Positions 38,330 to 45,535 of a stretch of DNA of 64,000 nt are shown one piece after another. This DNA is from Oceanisphaera profunda (GTDB lineage: Bacteria; Pseudomonadota; Gammaproteobacteria; Enterobacterales; Aeromonadaceae): positions 2,728,001 through 2,792,000 of the forward strand of contig NZ_CP021377.1 in NCBI RefSeq assembly GCF_002157895.1. Reading direction: 5' to 3'. Under the pieces are notes generated by a model. It had not been told where the DNA came from. It searched no databases and saw nothing but the letters and a program-made list of their open reading frames with translations. A program made the position numbers and the translations under genes. Every line of letters starts with the position of its first letter. Position 1 is the first letter of the stretch.

Positions 38330-38462
38330 TTTGTAGGAGCCCGTATCTTCAGCGAAAAGTACTTCGGCTCAGTTTTATGTTTTGAATGTAAAGCAGCCAG
38401 CTCTGCTGTCCCGCCGAAACTCTCTGCCTAACAAAAGTGGCGGCTACAAGTTCTGGAGGCTA
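38330..38462. repeat. TTGTAGG/GGCTACAAG REP-like pair
   Basis: TTTTGTAGGAGCCCG at the left and CCCGCCGAA ... GGCGGCTACAAGTTC at the right. The right half closely matches 53058-53118 (CCAGCTACGCTGG, CCCGCCGAA, GGCTACAAGTTC). Confidence 0.5.
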
Positions 38463-38508
38463 GTTATACCAAACACACTAAATAATTGATCTATTACAAC
38501 CAGTACAA

Positions 38509-38630
38509 AAGAGGAAACAGAGTCACCTACCTCGACACGCCATAAACCCATCCATGGGGGCTCGGGAAATGCCATCCCTGGTATTGTCACGGTCGTGGGA
38601 GGCGATCTCTGTTACCTCTCTTAAGCACCG
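38509..38630. repeat. Large palindromic intergenic element (CATGGATG family), copy 3
   Basis: Outer arms AGAGGAAACAGAGTCACC and, on the right, the complement of AGAGGTAACAGAGATCGCC match at most positions. Inner hairpins are CCCATccATGGG and AATGCCAtccCTGGTATT, the same two-hairpin layout as the copies at 7910 and 38676. Confidence 0.65.
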
Positions 38631-38675
38631 AGCTGTCTGCTAACTTCACCCACAGGCGGCTACGTGGCATAGGGG

Positions 38676-38785
38676 CGGATAAAGAGATCTACTCCACCGA
38701 CCATCACATGACATGGATGATCATGTGTTTGAGCGCCACAGGGATGTGCTTGCAGCGTGTCGGTGGAGTAGGCCGTTTATCCGAC
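38676..38785. repeat. Large palindromic intergenic element (CATGGATG family), copy 4
   Basis: Outer arms GGATAAA..(AT)CTACTCCACCGAC and GTCGGTGGAGTAGG..TTTATCC pair over more than 20 positions. Inner hairpins are CACATGA-catggatga-TCATGTG and CACA-ggga-TGTG. Its reverse complement aligns with the element at 4515. Confidence 0.75.
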
Positions 38786-38856
38786 CTTTACAGGAAGTAA
38801 AAACTGACTACTTATTTAGTACGATTGGTATTAAACCTAAACACCAGACAGCAAAA

Positions 38857-38876
38857 AGCCGACTTAAGAGTCGGCT
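38857..38876 (-). terminator. Distal terminator of the tRNA operon
   Basis: AGCCGAC and GTCGGCT form a 7-bp stem around TTAAGA, with five U on the minus strand. It follows the outermost tRNA-Gln remnant. Confidence 0.75.
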
Positions 38877-38886
38877 GTTTACTTAA

Positions 38887-38936
38887 TGGCAGGGGTACCG
38901 AGAATCGAACCTGGGCACTGAGGCCGCGATCAAAAC
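38887..38936 (-). pseudogene. tRNA-Gln 3'-half remnant 1
   Basis: On the minus strand it starts in the anticodon loop (GTTTTGATC) and runs to a CCA-like end. The T-arm is altered, and the 5' half (acceptor, D arm) is missing. It shares GGCCTCAGTGCCCAG with the other remnants but not with the intact tRNA-Gln genes. Confidence 0.7.
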
Positions 38937-38985
38937 CCGTAGCCTGCTCTGGATTAAACAAGAATCTAAATCCTAGATAGCAAAA

Positions 38986-39004
38986 AGCCAGCACTAGGCT
39001 GGCT
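38986..39004 (-). terminator. Proximal terminator of the tRNA operon
   Basis: AGCCAGC and GCTGGCT form a 7-bp stem, with five U on the minus strand, directly after tRNA-Gln remnant 2. The layout duplicates the remnant-terminator pair at 38857-38936. Confidence 0.75.
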
Positions 39005-39014
39005 TCTTACTTAA

Positions 39015-39064
39015 TGGCTGGGGTACCGAGAATCGAAGCTGGGCACTGAGGCCGAGATCAAAAC
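39015..39064 (-). pseudogene. tRNA-Gln 3'-half remnant 2
   Basis: About 50 bases matching the tRNA-Gln 3' half, with the same derived bases as remnant 1 (GAATCGAAGC for the T loop region, GGCACTGAGGCC). No D arm or 5' acceptor strand, so it cannot fold as a tRNA. Confidence 0.7.
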
Positions 39065-39089
39065 TTAATACAGCTGCCATTACTAAATA

Positions 39090-39164
39090 TGGCTGGGGTA
39101 CCAGGATTCGAACCTGGGGATGGCGAGATCAAAACCCGCTGCCTTACCGCTTGGCGATACCCCA
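39090..39164 (-). tRNA. tRNA-Gln (anticodon TTG)
   Basis: 75 bases including the encoded CCA. Acceptor TGGGGTA/TACCCCA, D arm GCC..GGC, anticodon loop TTTTGAT with TTG, T arm CCAGG-TTCGAAT-CCTGG. Identical in sequence to the copies at 39627 and 39860. It is the last intact gene of the operon. Confidence 0.97.
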
Positions 39165-39262
39165 ATTTTATTACTTAACTTTACTAATTAACTTTTATCA
39201 CTAAAAGCTAATTTTACTACCCGAGATAAATTAAACTATTCAGCTTAATTTCATCTTAAATA

Positions 39263-39347
39263 TGGTGCGGAAGGCGAGACTTGAACTCGCACACCTTGCG
39301 GCGCTAGAACCTAAATCTAGTGCGTCTACCAATTTCGCCACTCCCGC
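39263..39347 (-). tRNA. tRNA-Leu (anticodon TAG)
   Basis: 85 bases with encoded CCA and a long variable arm (CGCCGCAAGGTGTG), typical of type II tRNAs. Anticodon loop TTTAGGT region gives TAG. It is nearly identical to E. coli leuW and occupies the equivalent place in the cluster. Confidence 0.97.
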
Positions 39348-39354
39348 TAAAAAG

Positions 39355-39431
39355 TGGTGGCTATGGCGGGATTCGAACCTGCGACCCCATCATTATGAGT
39401 GATGTGCTCTAACCAGCTGAGCTACATAGCC
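39355..39431 (-). tRNA. Elongator tRNA-Met (anticodon CAT)
   Basis: 77 bases with encoded CCA. GGCTATG acceptor strand pairs with CATAGCC, and the CTCATAA loop gives anticodon CAT. The G1-C72 pair and sequence match elongator metT/metU rather than initiator tRNA. It is the same as the copy at 39941. Confidence 0.97.
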
Positions 39432-39548
39432 ACTTCTGTAAACCGAAAGTAATATGCCTATTTTTCTTATCGAAATCAAGACCAAATTTTCTTTCGACTT
39501 ACGTTGCAAATATTTATCTTTTTTACAAAAAATTCTTTGTAAAGAAGA

Positions 39549-39598
39549 TGGCTGGGGTACCAAAAATCGAACATGGGCGCTAAGGCCGAGATCAATGC
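39549..39598 (-). pseudogene. tRNA-Gln 3'-half remnant 3
   Basis: TGGCTGGGGTACC end plus degraded T arm (AAAAATCGAACATGG) and GGCCGAGATCA. It starts at the anticodon-loop region; no 5' half is present. Confidence 0.65.
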
Positions 39599-39626
39599 TT
39601 GATGCTTCCAACTTTAAAACTAAATA

Positions 39627-39701
39627 TGGCTGGGGTACCAGGATTCGAACCTGGGGATGGCGAGATCAAAACCCGCTGCCTTACCGCTTGGCGATACCCC
39701 A
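39627..39701 (-). tRNA. tRNA-Gln (anticodon TTG)
   Basis: 75 bases with encoded CCA, same sequence as the copy at 39090. It forms part of a tandemly duplicated block. Confidence 0.97.
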
Positions 39702-39783
39702 ACAAAGATGGTTGATATTTATAACATAAACTCAGCCATTTACAAATTTTTATCTTTTTTACAAAAAATCTTTGTAAAGAAGA

Positions 39784-39833
39784 TGGCTGGGGTATGAAGA
39801 ATCGAGTCTGGACACTAAGGCCGAGATCAAAAT
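39784..39833 (-). pseudogene. tRNA-Gln 3'-half remnant 4
   Basis: TGGCTGGGGTA end, then a strongly degraded T arm (TGAAGAATCGAGTCTGG) and CTAAGGCCGAGATCAAAA. It is the most diverged of the four remnants. Confidence 0.6.
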
Positions 39834-39859
39834 TAAATACATCCAACTTTAAAGCTAGT

Positions 39860-39934
39860 GGCTGGGGTACCAGGATTCGAACCTGGGGATGGCGAGATCA
39901 AAACCCGCTGCCTTACCGCTTGGCGATACCCCAA
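39860..39934 (-). tRNA. tRNA-Gln (anticodon TTG)
   Basis: 75 bases with encoded CCA, same sequence as the copies at 39090 and 39627. No CTG-anticodon tRNA-Gln is present in this cluster, although E. coli has both kinds at the equivalent site. Confidence 0.97.
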
Positions 39935-39940
39935 CAAAAA

Positions 39941-40017
39941 TGGTGGCTATGGCGGGATTCGAACCTGCGACCCCATCATTATGAGTGATGTGCTCTAACC
40001 AGCTGAGCTACATAGCC
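39941..40017 (-). tRNA. Elongator tRNA-Met (anticodon CAT)
   Basis: 77 bases with encoded CCA, same as the copy at 39355. It is the first gene of the tRNA operon, about 60 bases from the predicted promoter. Confidence 0.97.
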
Positions 40018-40080
40018 ACTACTTGTTCTCAATTTCAATGTGCCTGATTGCTCGGGTACATCTCGTTGGGAACGGGGCGC

Positions 40081-40109
40081 ATTATGCGTATCCAAGTTCA
40101 GAGCGTCAA
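40081..40109 (-). promoter_or_regulatory. Promoter of the tRNA operon
   Basis: On the minus strand TTGACG (40104-40109) and CATAAT (40081-40086) have 17-base spacing, followed at once by the GC-rich discriminator GCGCCCC. That discriminator is typical of stringently controlled stable-RNA promoters. The position upstream of the first tRNA supports it. Confidence 0.8.
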
Positions 40110-40218
40110 CCGCTTTTTCGGTAAAAAACCCGTTCTGCGGATCGTTTGCTGATAAAGTAAACGCTTAGGCTGAGGAATAGACAAATTTAGCGCTAAGCGC
40201 CCAGCATCAAGTATTTAT

Positions 40219-40350
40219 TTTGTCATCCTGATGAACATCAGGATCTCGGTTTTATTTTTAGAACTAAGAGCGAGATACCGGATCAAGTCCGGTATGACGG
40301 AGTGTAATTTATGGTCTTGCCGTCATCCTGATGCACATCAGGATCTGGTT
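40219..40350. repeat. One complete and one half GCCGTCAT cloverleaf repeat
   Basis: The first copy has hairpins CCTGATGAACATCAGG and ACCGGATCAAGTCCGGT, both with stem changes compensated on the other side relative to other copies. The half copy at 40320 has CCTGATGCACATCAGG. The rest of 40110-40498 holds the ychF terminator and a heptad tract (40449 on). Confidence 0.85.
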
Positions 40351-40390
40351 TTGTTTTTAGAACTAAGAGCTTATATCGGCAATAAAAAAA

Positions 40391-40410
40391 AAGCCCGCTG
40401 CTGCGGGCTT
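40391..40410 (-). terminator. Terminator downstream of ychF
   Basis: AAGCCCGC and GCGGGCTT form a perfect 8-bp stem with a four-base loop; the minus strand continues with a run of at least seven U. Confidence 0.85.
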
Positions 40411-40498
40411 TTTAGCAGGTGAAGGTGGAGTTTGCAGTAAGTGTTTTACTCCTCACCCCTTACACTTCACCCATCACACGTTACTTCTCGTCAGAGAA

Positions 40499-41590
40499 TT
40501 AAACGTTAAACAGGAAGTTCAGTACGTCGCCATCTTTAACCACGTATTCTTTGCCTTCGGCGCGTTGCTTACCGGCTTCTTTGGCACCTTGCTCGCCCTT
40601 AAAGGCAATAAAATCTTCAAAGGCGATAGTTTGAGCGCGGATAAAACCTTTTTCGAAGTCGGTGTGGATCTTACCTGCCGCTTGCGGCGCGGTGGCACCC
40701 ACAGGAATGGTCCAAGCGCGCACTTCTTTTACGCCAGCCGTAAAATAGGTTTGTAGATTAAGCAGCTCGTAACCGGCGCGGATTACGCGGTTTAGGCCTG
40801 GCTCTTCAATGCCTAAGTCAGCCATAAACTCAGCGGCTTCATCGGCGTCCAGCTCGGCAATTTCCGACTCCATAGCGGCACATACAGGTACTACAATGGC
40901 GTTTTCGGCAGCAGCAATCTCACGCACCAAATCCAGATAAGGATTATCTTCAAAGCCGTCGTCGCTAACGTTGGCAATGTACATGGTGGGCTTAATGGTT
41001 AAGAAGTTCAGGTACTCAATGGCGGCCTTTTCTTCTTTAGTCAGCTCAACGCTGCGTAATACCTTGGCTTCTTCCAAGGCTGGCAACAGCTTTTCTAGCA
41101 CGCTAACTTCAAATTTGGCGTCTTTATCGCCGCCTTTGGCTTTCTTGGCGTTACGGTAAATGGCACGCTCACAAGTATCGAGATCCGCCAGTGACAGTTC
41201 GATATTGATGACTTCGATGTCGTCTTTTGGTGAAACTTTACCGGCAACGTGAATAATGTTGTCGTCGGCAAAACAACGCACCACATGGCCAATAGCGTCA
41301 GTTTCACGAATATTAGCCAAAAATTTATTACCTAAGCCTTCACCTTTAGAGGCACCGGCTACCAAACCGGCAATGTCCACAAACTCCATAGAGGTGGTCA
41401 AGACGCGCTGCGGATTAACGATTTTTGCCAAGGCGTCCAAGCGCTTATCGGGTACCGGTACCACGCCGGTGTTGGGCTCTATGGTACAAAAAGGAAAGTT
41501 AGCCGCTTCAATGCCGGCCTTGGTGAGTGCGTTAAACAGGGTGGATTTACCTACGTTAGGTAGGCCCACGATTGCGCATTTAAAACCCAT
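40499..41590 (-). CDS. ychF: Redox-regulated ATPase YchF
   Basis: A 363-residue Obg-family P-loop protein that prefers ATP and binds ribosomes. P-loop GLPNVGKST (8-16), [20 protein letters not shown] as switch region and a C-terminal TGS domain. It follows pth on the same strand, as in many gammaproteobacteria. Confidence 0.96.
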   Translation of the reverse strand: MGFKCAIVGLPNVGKSTLFNALTKAGIEAANFPFCTIEPNTGVVPVPDKRLDALAKIVNPQRVLTTSMEFVDIAGLVAGASKGEGLGNKFLANIRETDAIGHVVRCFADDNIIHVAGKVSPKDDIEVINIELSLADLDTCERAIYRNAKKAKGGDKDAKFEVSVLEKLLPALEEAKVLRSVELTKEEKAAIEYLNFLTIKPTMYIANVSDDGFEDNPYLDLVREIAAAENAIVVPVCAAMESEIAELDADEAAEFMADLGIEEPGLNRVIRAGYELLNLQTYFTAGVKEVRAWTIPVGATAPQAAGKIHTDFEKGFIRAQTIAFEDFIAFKGEQGAKEAGKQRAEGKEYVVKDGDVLNFLFNV

Positions 41591-41670
41591 GATATGTGTC
41601 CTGAAGGTGATGTCTAAAAAGATAACTGAACAAATTAACTTAAAAATAGTTAAGAATGATGTGGATAAAA

Positions 41671-42267
41671 TTACTCAGTGGAGTCGGCATTAAAGGCATG
41701 CAGGCGATTCATTGCCTTATTGATGCCATCTTTAAATAAAATATCGGTGCAACGGGTGGCTTCATCCACCGCGGCTTCAAGCAAACTGTGCTCGGCGGCG
41801 GGGGCTTTGGTTAATACAAAACCGGCCACTTGGGTTTTATGGCCCGGATGGCCAATGCCAATGCGTAACCGATAAAAATCTTTGTTATTGCCCAAGCAGC
41901 TTATGGAGTCGCGTAGGCCATTATGACCGCCGTGGCCGCCGCCTTTTTTAAAGCGCACCGTGCCTGGGCTTAAGTCCAATTCGTCATGAGCGATTAAAAT
42001 CGACTCGGGCGCAATTTGGTAAAAATTGGCCATGGCACCCACTGCCTTGCCCGACAAGTTCATAAAAGTAGCCGGCACTAATAAGCGCACATCGTGCCCT
42101 GCAATGCGTACTCGGCCAGTCCAGCCGAAGAACTTTGCTTCTTCTTTTAGGGTGACGCCATGCATACGCGCCAGCTCAGTCACATACCAAACGCCAGCGT
42201 TATGGCGGGTTTGTGCGTATTCTGGACCCGGATTACCGAGCCCAACAATCAGTTCGATAGGGTTCAT
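41671..42267 (-). CDS. pth: Peptidyl-tRNA hydrolase
   Basis: A 198-residue enzyme that recycles peptidyl-tRNAs released from ribosomes. [17 protein letters not shown] (9-25) includes Asn12 and the catalytic His22; FMNLSGKAV and [12 protein letters not shown] are further signatures. It ends 80 bases before ychF. Confidence 0.97.
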   Translation of the reverse strand: MNPIELIVGLGNPGPEYAQTRHNAGVWYVTELARMHGVTLKEEAKFFGWTGRVRIAGHDVRLLVPATFMNLSGKAVGAMANFYQIAPESILIAHDELDLSPGTVRFKKGGGHGGHNGLRDSISCLGNNKDFYRLRIGIGHPGHKTQVAGFVLTKAPAAEHSLLEAAVDEATRCTDILFKDGINKAMNRLHAFNADSTE

Positions 42268-42485
42268 ATACTAACTTGGCCGTTAAAAATTACGCCACAT
42301 TCTAATTAAGAGCGGCAATAATGGCCACCTTACTGGCAGTAAAGCGGCATAATAGCGCGAAAATCGTAGGGCGGCTGTAAAGATGCGCGTAAAACATCGC
42401 TCTCAAGCTAACGGTTGAGGTTAAAGCGTCGCAGTACGTCTTATGTTATACGCCGTAAGTAAAACCAAGGGCTGTATTTATGTGT

Positions 42486-42895
42486 ATGCCGTCATCTTAA
42501 CGCACGTCAGGATCTCGCCTTATGCCGTCTTCCTGACGCACGTCAGGATCTCGCTTTATGCCGTCATCCTGATGAAAATCAGGATCTGGGTTTTGGTTTT
42601 AAGACCAAGAGCGAGATACCGGGGCAGGCCCGGTATGACAGCAGAGAGCAATGTTTTGTGTATATGCCGTCTTCCTGATGAAAATCAGGATCTCGGTTTT
42701 GTCTTTAAGGCTAACAGCGAGATACCGGGGCAAGCTCGGTATGACAGCAGAGCGATGTTTTGTGTTTATGCCGTCTTCCTGACGCACGTCAGGATCTCGC
42801 TTTATGCCGTCATCCTGATGAAAATCAGGATCTGGGTTTTGGTTTTAAGACCAAGAGCGAGATACCGGGGCAAGCCCGGTATGACAGCAGAAGGG
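42486..42895. repeat. Tandem array of the GCCGTCAT cloverleaf repeat
   Basis: Left arms with CCTGACGCACGTCAGG or CCTGATGAAAATCAGG and right arms with ACCGGGGCAGGCCCGGT or ACCGGGGCAAGCTCGGT alternate. Right arms recur at about 42615, 42721 and 42861. Here the closing arm reads ATGACAGCAG rather than ATGACGGC. The array lies between the divergent genes pth and the TSUP permease, so it separates their promoters. No gene was seen in 42268-42960; the open frames across the array are artefacts of repetition. Confidence 0.88.
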
Positions 42896-42960
42896 CGGTG
42901 TTTGTCTTTGTCTTAAGCTTATCGCTGCCTGCAGGATTTATTTTGAACGAAGGATGTTGA

Positions 42961-43689
42961 ATGTTTGAGTTATTAGGCTGGTCGTTATTGGCTGGTATCG
43001 TGAATGCGCTGGCGGGGGGCGGTTTGTTTTTTACGTTGCCGGCATTATTAGCGTTAGGAGTCCCCAGTACCTCGGCGGTCGCCACTGCCAGTGTAGCCTC
43101 TTGGCCCGGTTACGTGAGTGCGTTTTGGAGCATACGTCGGCAATTAAAAAGAGGCCCTTTGGCGGCGTTAACACTGATTGGCCTGTTAGGTGGCGGTTTA
43201 GGCGCCTTGGCGTTGGTACAGTTTGATGCCAGCAGCTTTAACTATCTGGTGCCTTGGCTATTGTTGGCGGTCAGTCTTTTGTATGCTCGCCAATTACTGA
43301 GCAAGGCCGGCTTTGAGGGGCCGCTGGTACTGCGCAAAGCGGGCTGGCCATTATTATTCAGTGGCAGCTTTTACGGCGGTTTTTTTGGCGGCGGGCTAGG
43401 GGTGTTGTTTATGTCGTTGACCGGCCAGCTGCGCATGGGCACTAATCTTCAGCAGCACGCCATTAAGCTGTACCTGTCGATGCTGGCCAGTGGCGCCACT
43501 ATAGTGGTGTATTCGCTGTCGGGGCTGGTGTACTGGGAAGGCGGACTAATACTGGCGGTGGGCTATTTAATCGGCGGCCAGCTGGGCGCCAAGATCTTGA
43601 AATGGATCCGACCCAAGTTGCTGGCCTGGAGCATAGTGGCGTTCGGGATTGGTTTAAGTGGTTATTATTTTTTCAGGTTTTATATGTAA
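42961..43689 (+). CDS. TauE/SafE (TSUP) family membrane permease
   Basis: A 242-residue inner-membrane protein with about seven helices. Two repeats of the family pattern (GIVNALAGGGLFFTLPALLALGVPSTSAVATASVA near the N-terminus and GGFFGGGLGVLFMSL in the middle) identify the sulfite/organosulfonate exporter TauE/SafE superfamily. AAGGATG lies just before the ATG. Members move sulfite, sulfoacetate or similar anions; the substrate here is not indicated by context. Confidence 0.86.
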   Translation: MFELLGWSLLAGIVNALAGGGLFFTLPALLALGVPSTSAVATASVASWPGYVSAFWSIRRQLKRGPLAALTLIGLLGGGLGALALVQFDASSFNYLVPWLLLAVSLLYARQLLSKAGFEGPLVLRKAGWPLLFSGSFYGGFFGGGLGVLFMSLTGQLRMGTNLQQHAIKLYLSMLASGATIVVYSLSGLVYWEGGLILAVGYLIGGQLGAKILKWIRPKLLAWSIVAFGIGLSGYYFFRFYM

Positions 43690-43726
43690 ACGGTGAGGAG
43701 TGAAGCGTGAGGGGGAGGCGTAAAAC
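43690..43726. repeat. GTGAGG heptad tract, left of the S23-type gene
   Basis: GGTGAGGAGTGAAGCGTGAG follows the TSUP stop codon. The opposite-sense partner tract ACTCCTCACCATTTACCCCT is at about 44261-44288, so the pair brackets the S23-type gene. Confidence 0.5.
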
Positions 43727-43785
43727 CGAGCCGTTCTTATCTAGCGGCTACAATAGGTGATTAGCTATCATCATGCAGAGTCGGT

Positions 43786-44142
43786 ATGCGTAAACACCAA
43801 AACTTAGATGTGTGGAAGGATGCCATGCTTCTGGTTACGTATGTTTATCAGTTGACGGCGACGTTTCCAGATAATGAACGCTTTGGACTAACGGGACAGA
43901 TGCGCCGTGCGGCAATTTCTGTGCCCAGCAACATTGCGGAAGGAGCTGCGCGAGGCAGTAAAGCTGAGTTCGTACGGTTTCTTCATATAGCACGGGGCTC
44001 ATTAAGTGAGCTTGATACGCAACTCATGCTTGCAGTACAGCTTAACCTGACCACTGAAGTCCATCAGGCATCTCAGCTGATAAATAGGGTATTTGCGTTG
44101 TTGGGGGGCCTAATACGGCATTTAAAAAACGAGGGGAGATAG
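43786..44142 (+). CDS. Four-helix bundle protein, S23/IVS family
   Basis: A 118-residue protein with the S23/intervening-sequence signature: LDVWKDAMLLVTYVYQLTATFPDNERFGLTGQMRRAAISVPSNIAEG. These small four-helix proteins were first found encoded inside 23S rRNA intervening sequences but also occur as free-standing genes, as here. No rRNA is nearby. Function unknown; a pentameric nucleic-acid-associated role has been proposed for relatives. It is bracketed by inverted heptad tracts. Confidence 0.88.
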   Translation: MRKHQNLDVWKDAMLLVTYVYQLTATFPDNERFGLTGQMRRAAISVPSNIAEGAARGSKAEFVRFLHIARGSLSELDTQLMLAVQLNLTTEVHQASQLINRVFALLGGLIRHLKNEGR

Positions 44143-44166
44143 CGTGTGTGGAAAAAGGTAAAAAAT

Positions 44167-44209
44167 AAGGAGCAAGCGGAAGGTGATGTTTCTCCTTCCG
44201 GCTTACTCC
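44167..44209. terminator. Bidirectional hairpin between the S23-type gene and prs
   Basis: AGGAGCAAGCGGAAGG and CCTTCCGGCTTACTCCT pair over about 14 positions with a ten-base loop. U tracts are present but short on both sides. It is placed to end both the plus-strand gene and minus-strand prs. Confidence 0.6.
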
Positions 44210-44259
44210 TATTTAGTCAGCTGTACTCGGTGTCTGAGATAAACGGTGGTTAGCTTTTA

Positions 44260-44292
44260 CTCCTCACCATTTACCCCTCACACCTTACATTA
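44260..44292. repeat. GTGAGG heptad tract (opposite sense), right of the S23-type gene
   Basis: ACTCCTCACCATTTACCCCT then CACACCTTAC, the inverted partner of 43690-43726. Confidence 0.5.
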
Positions 44293-44299
44293 CTACAAA

Positions 44300-45247
44300 T
44301 TAATGCTCGAACATGGCGGAGATGGACTCTTCGTTGCTGATGCGACGAATAGCTTCGGCCAGCATTGGCGACAGTGACAACTGCTTCACTTTGCTCAACG
44401 ACCTCATTTCATCGCTCAAAGGCACTGAGTCGGTGATGATCACTTCATCAATCACAGAGTCTTTGATGTTCTGGTAGGCATTGCCAGAGAACACGGCGTG
44501 AGTCGCATAAGCGAACACGCGCTTGGCGCCACGCTCTTTCAGTGCTTCTGCGGCTTTGCACAAGGTGCCGCCGGTGTCGATCATGTCATCAACGATAACG
44601 CAGTCACGGCCTTCAACATCGCCAATCAGGTTCATCACCTGAGAAACGTTGGCACGAGGACGACGCTTGTCGATAATGGCAATTTCGGTTTCATCCAACA
44701 ATTTAGCGACGGCGCGTGCACGCACTACACCACCAATGTCGGGTGAAACGACCACTGCGTTTTGTAAGTTTTTAGACAACATGTCTTCTAACAGCACAGG
44801 AGTGCCAAATACATTGTCTACCGGCACATCGAAGAAACCTTGGATTTGCTCGGCATGCAGGTCAACGGTCAACACGCGGTCAACGCCAACGCTAGACAGG
44901 AAGTCGGCCACTACTTTAGCGGTAATAGGCACACGAGAAGAGCGTACGCGACGGTCTTGGCGAGCGTAACCAAAGTAAGGGATAACGGCGGTAATACGAC
45001 CGGCAGATGCGCGACGCAGCGCATCTATCATCACAATCAATTCCATCAAGTTATCGTTGGTGGGCGCACAGGTCGACTGGATGATAAACACATCGCCGCC
45101 CCGTACATTTTCGTTGATTTGCACACTTATCTCACCATCACTAAAACGGCCAACATCGGCAGCACTTAGTTTAATGAACAAACGATCAGCGATACGTTGG
45201 GCGAGTTCCGGTGTAGCATTACCAGCAAACAGCTTCATGTCGGGCAC
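44300..45247 (-). CDS. prs: Ribose-phosphate pyrophosphokinase
   Basis: A 315-residue enzyme making PRPP from ribose 5-phosphate and ATP for purine, pyrimidine, NAD, His and Trp synthesis. [28 protein letters not shown] is the PRPP loop; [18 protein letters not shown] and [11 protein letters not shown] are conserved. It is nearly identical to the E. coli enzyme, including [19 protein letters not shown]. The 288-base gap to ispE upstream holds no gene and probably its own promoter. PRPP users in the window include purMN neighbours' pathway and upp. Confidence 0.97.
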   Translation of the reverse strand: MPDMKLFAGNATPELAQRIADRLFIKLSAADVGRFSDGEISVQINENVRGGDVFIIQSTCAPTNDNLMELIVMIDALRRASAGRITAVIPYFGYARQDRRVRSSRVPITAKVVADFLSSVGVDRVLTVDLHAEQIQGFFDVPVDNVFGTPVLLEDMLSKNLQNAVVVSPDIGGVVRARAVAKLLDETEIAIIDKRRPRANVSQVMNLIGDVEGRDCVIVDDMIDTGGTLCKAAEALKERGAKRVFAYATHAVFSGNAYQNIKDSVIDEVIITDSVPLSDEMRSLSKVKQLSLSPMLAEAIRRISNEESISAMFEH

Positions 45248-45535
45248 GGTTGAAAACCTCAGGATTATTTCATGGGTGGCGAGACTGGACGGGGCCGTGA
45301 ACCCGTTATCACGAACAACTGATTCGCTATCCAGCCCGTTTTAGAATTCATTTAGAGTATTCAGGTGCATCTTACAGGATGTTGAGTCGGATAACTCAAA
45401 CGGCGAGATGGCGTAAGCCTTACCACCTGTCGATCACACCTAACAGCCAATTAACCCTTGGAACAAGAGCGAAAATGGGCCCATCCCCATTCTCTGACAT
45501 TGCTGTTGAGTTTGCCGTATTGATGACGCCGCAAG

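Larger units (their letters stand above)
39507..39701 (-). repeat. Duplicated block: spacer, tRNA remnant and tRNA-Gln, copy 1
   Basis: A block of about 195 bases (T/A-rich spacer with TTTTTTACAAAAAA, a tRNA-Gln remnant, a CCAACTTTAAA spacer and an intact tRNA-Gln) is repeated with small changes at 39743-39934. The spacer contains a TTTACAAA/TTTGTAAA hairpin. Confidence 0.8.
39743..39934 (-). repeat. Duplicated block: spacer, tRNA remnant and tRNA-Gln, copy 2
   Basis: Second copy of the block at 39507-39701. The spacer, the remnant and the intact gene occur in the same order and spacing; the remnant and spacer have diverged more than the tRNA-Gln gene. Confidence 0.8.

Noticed and set aside
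39454-39988. Open frames across the tRNA cluster with WGTRIRTWGWRDQNPLPYR
   Set aside because: They are translations of tRNA-Gln and tRNA-Met genes and their remnants.
42443-42916. Open frame of 157 codons, repetitive
   Set aside because: Same cause: it crosses the third repeat array and has no credible start or protein features.
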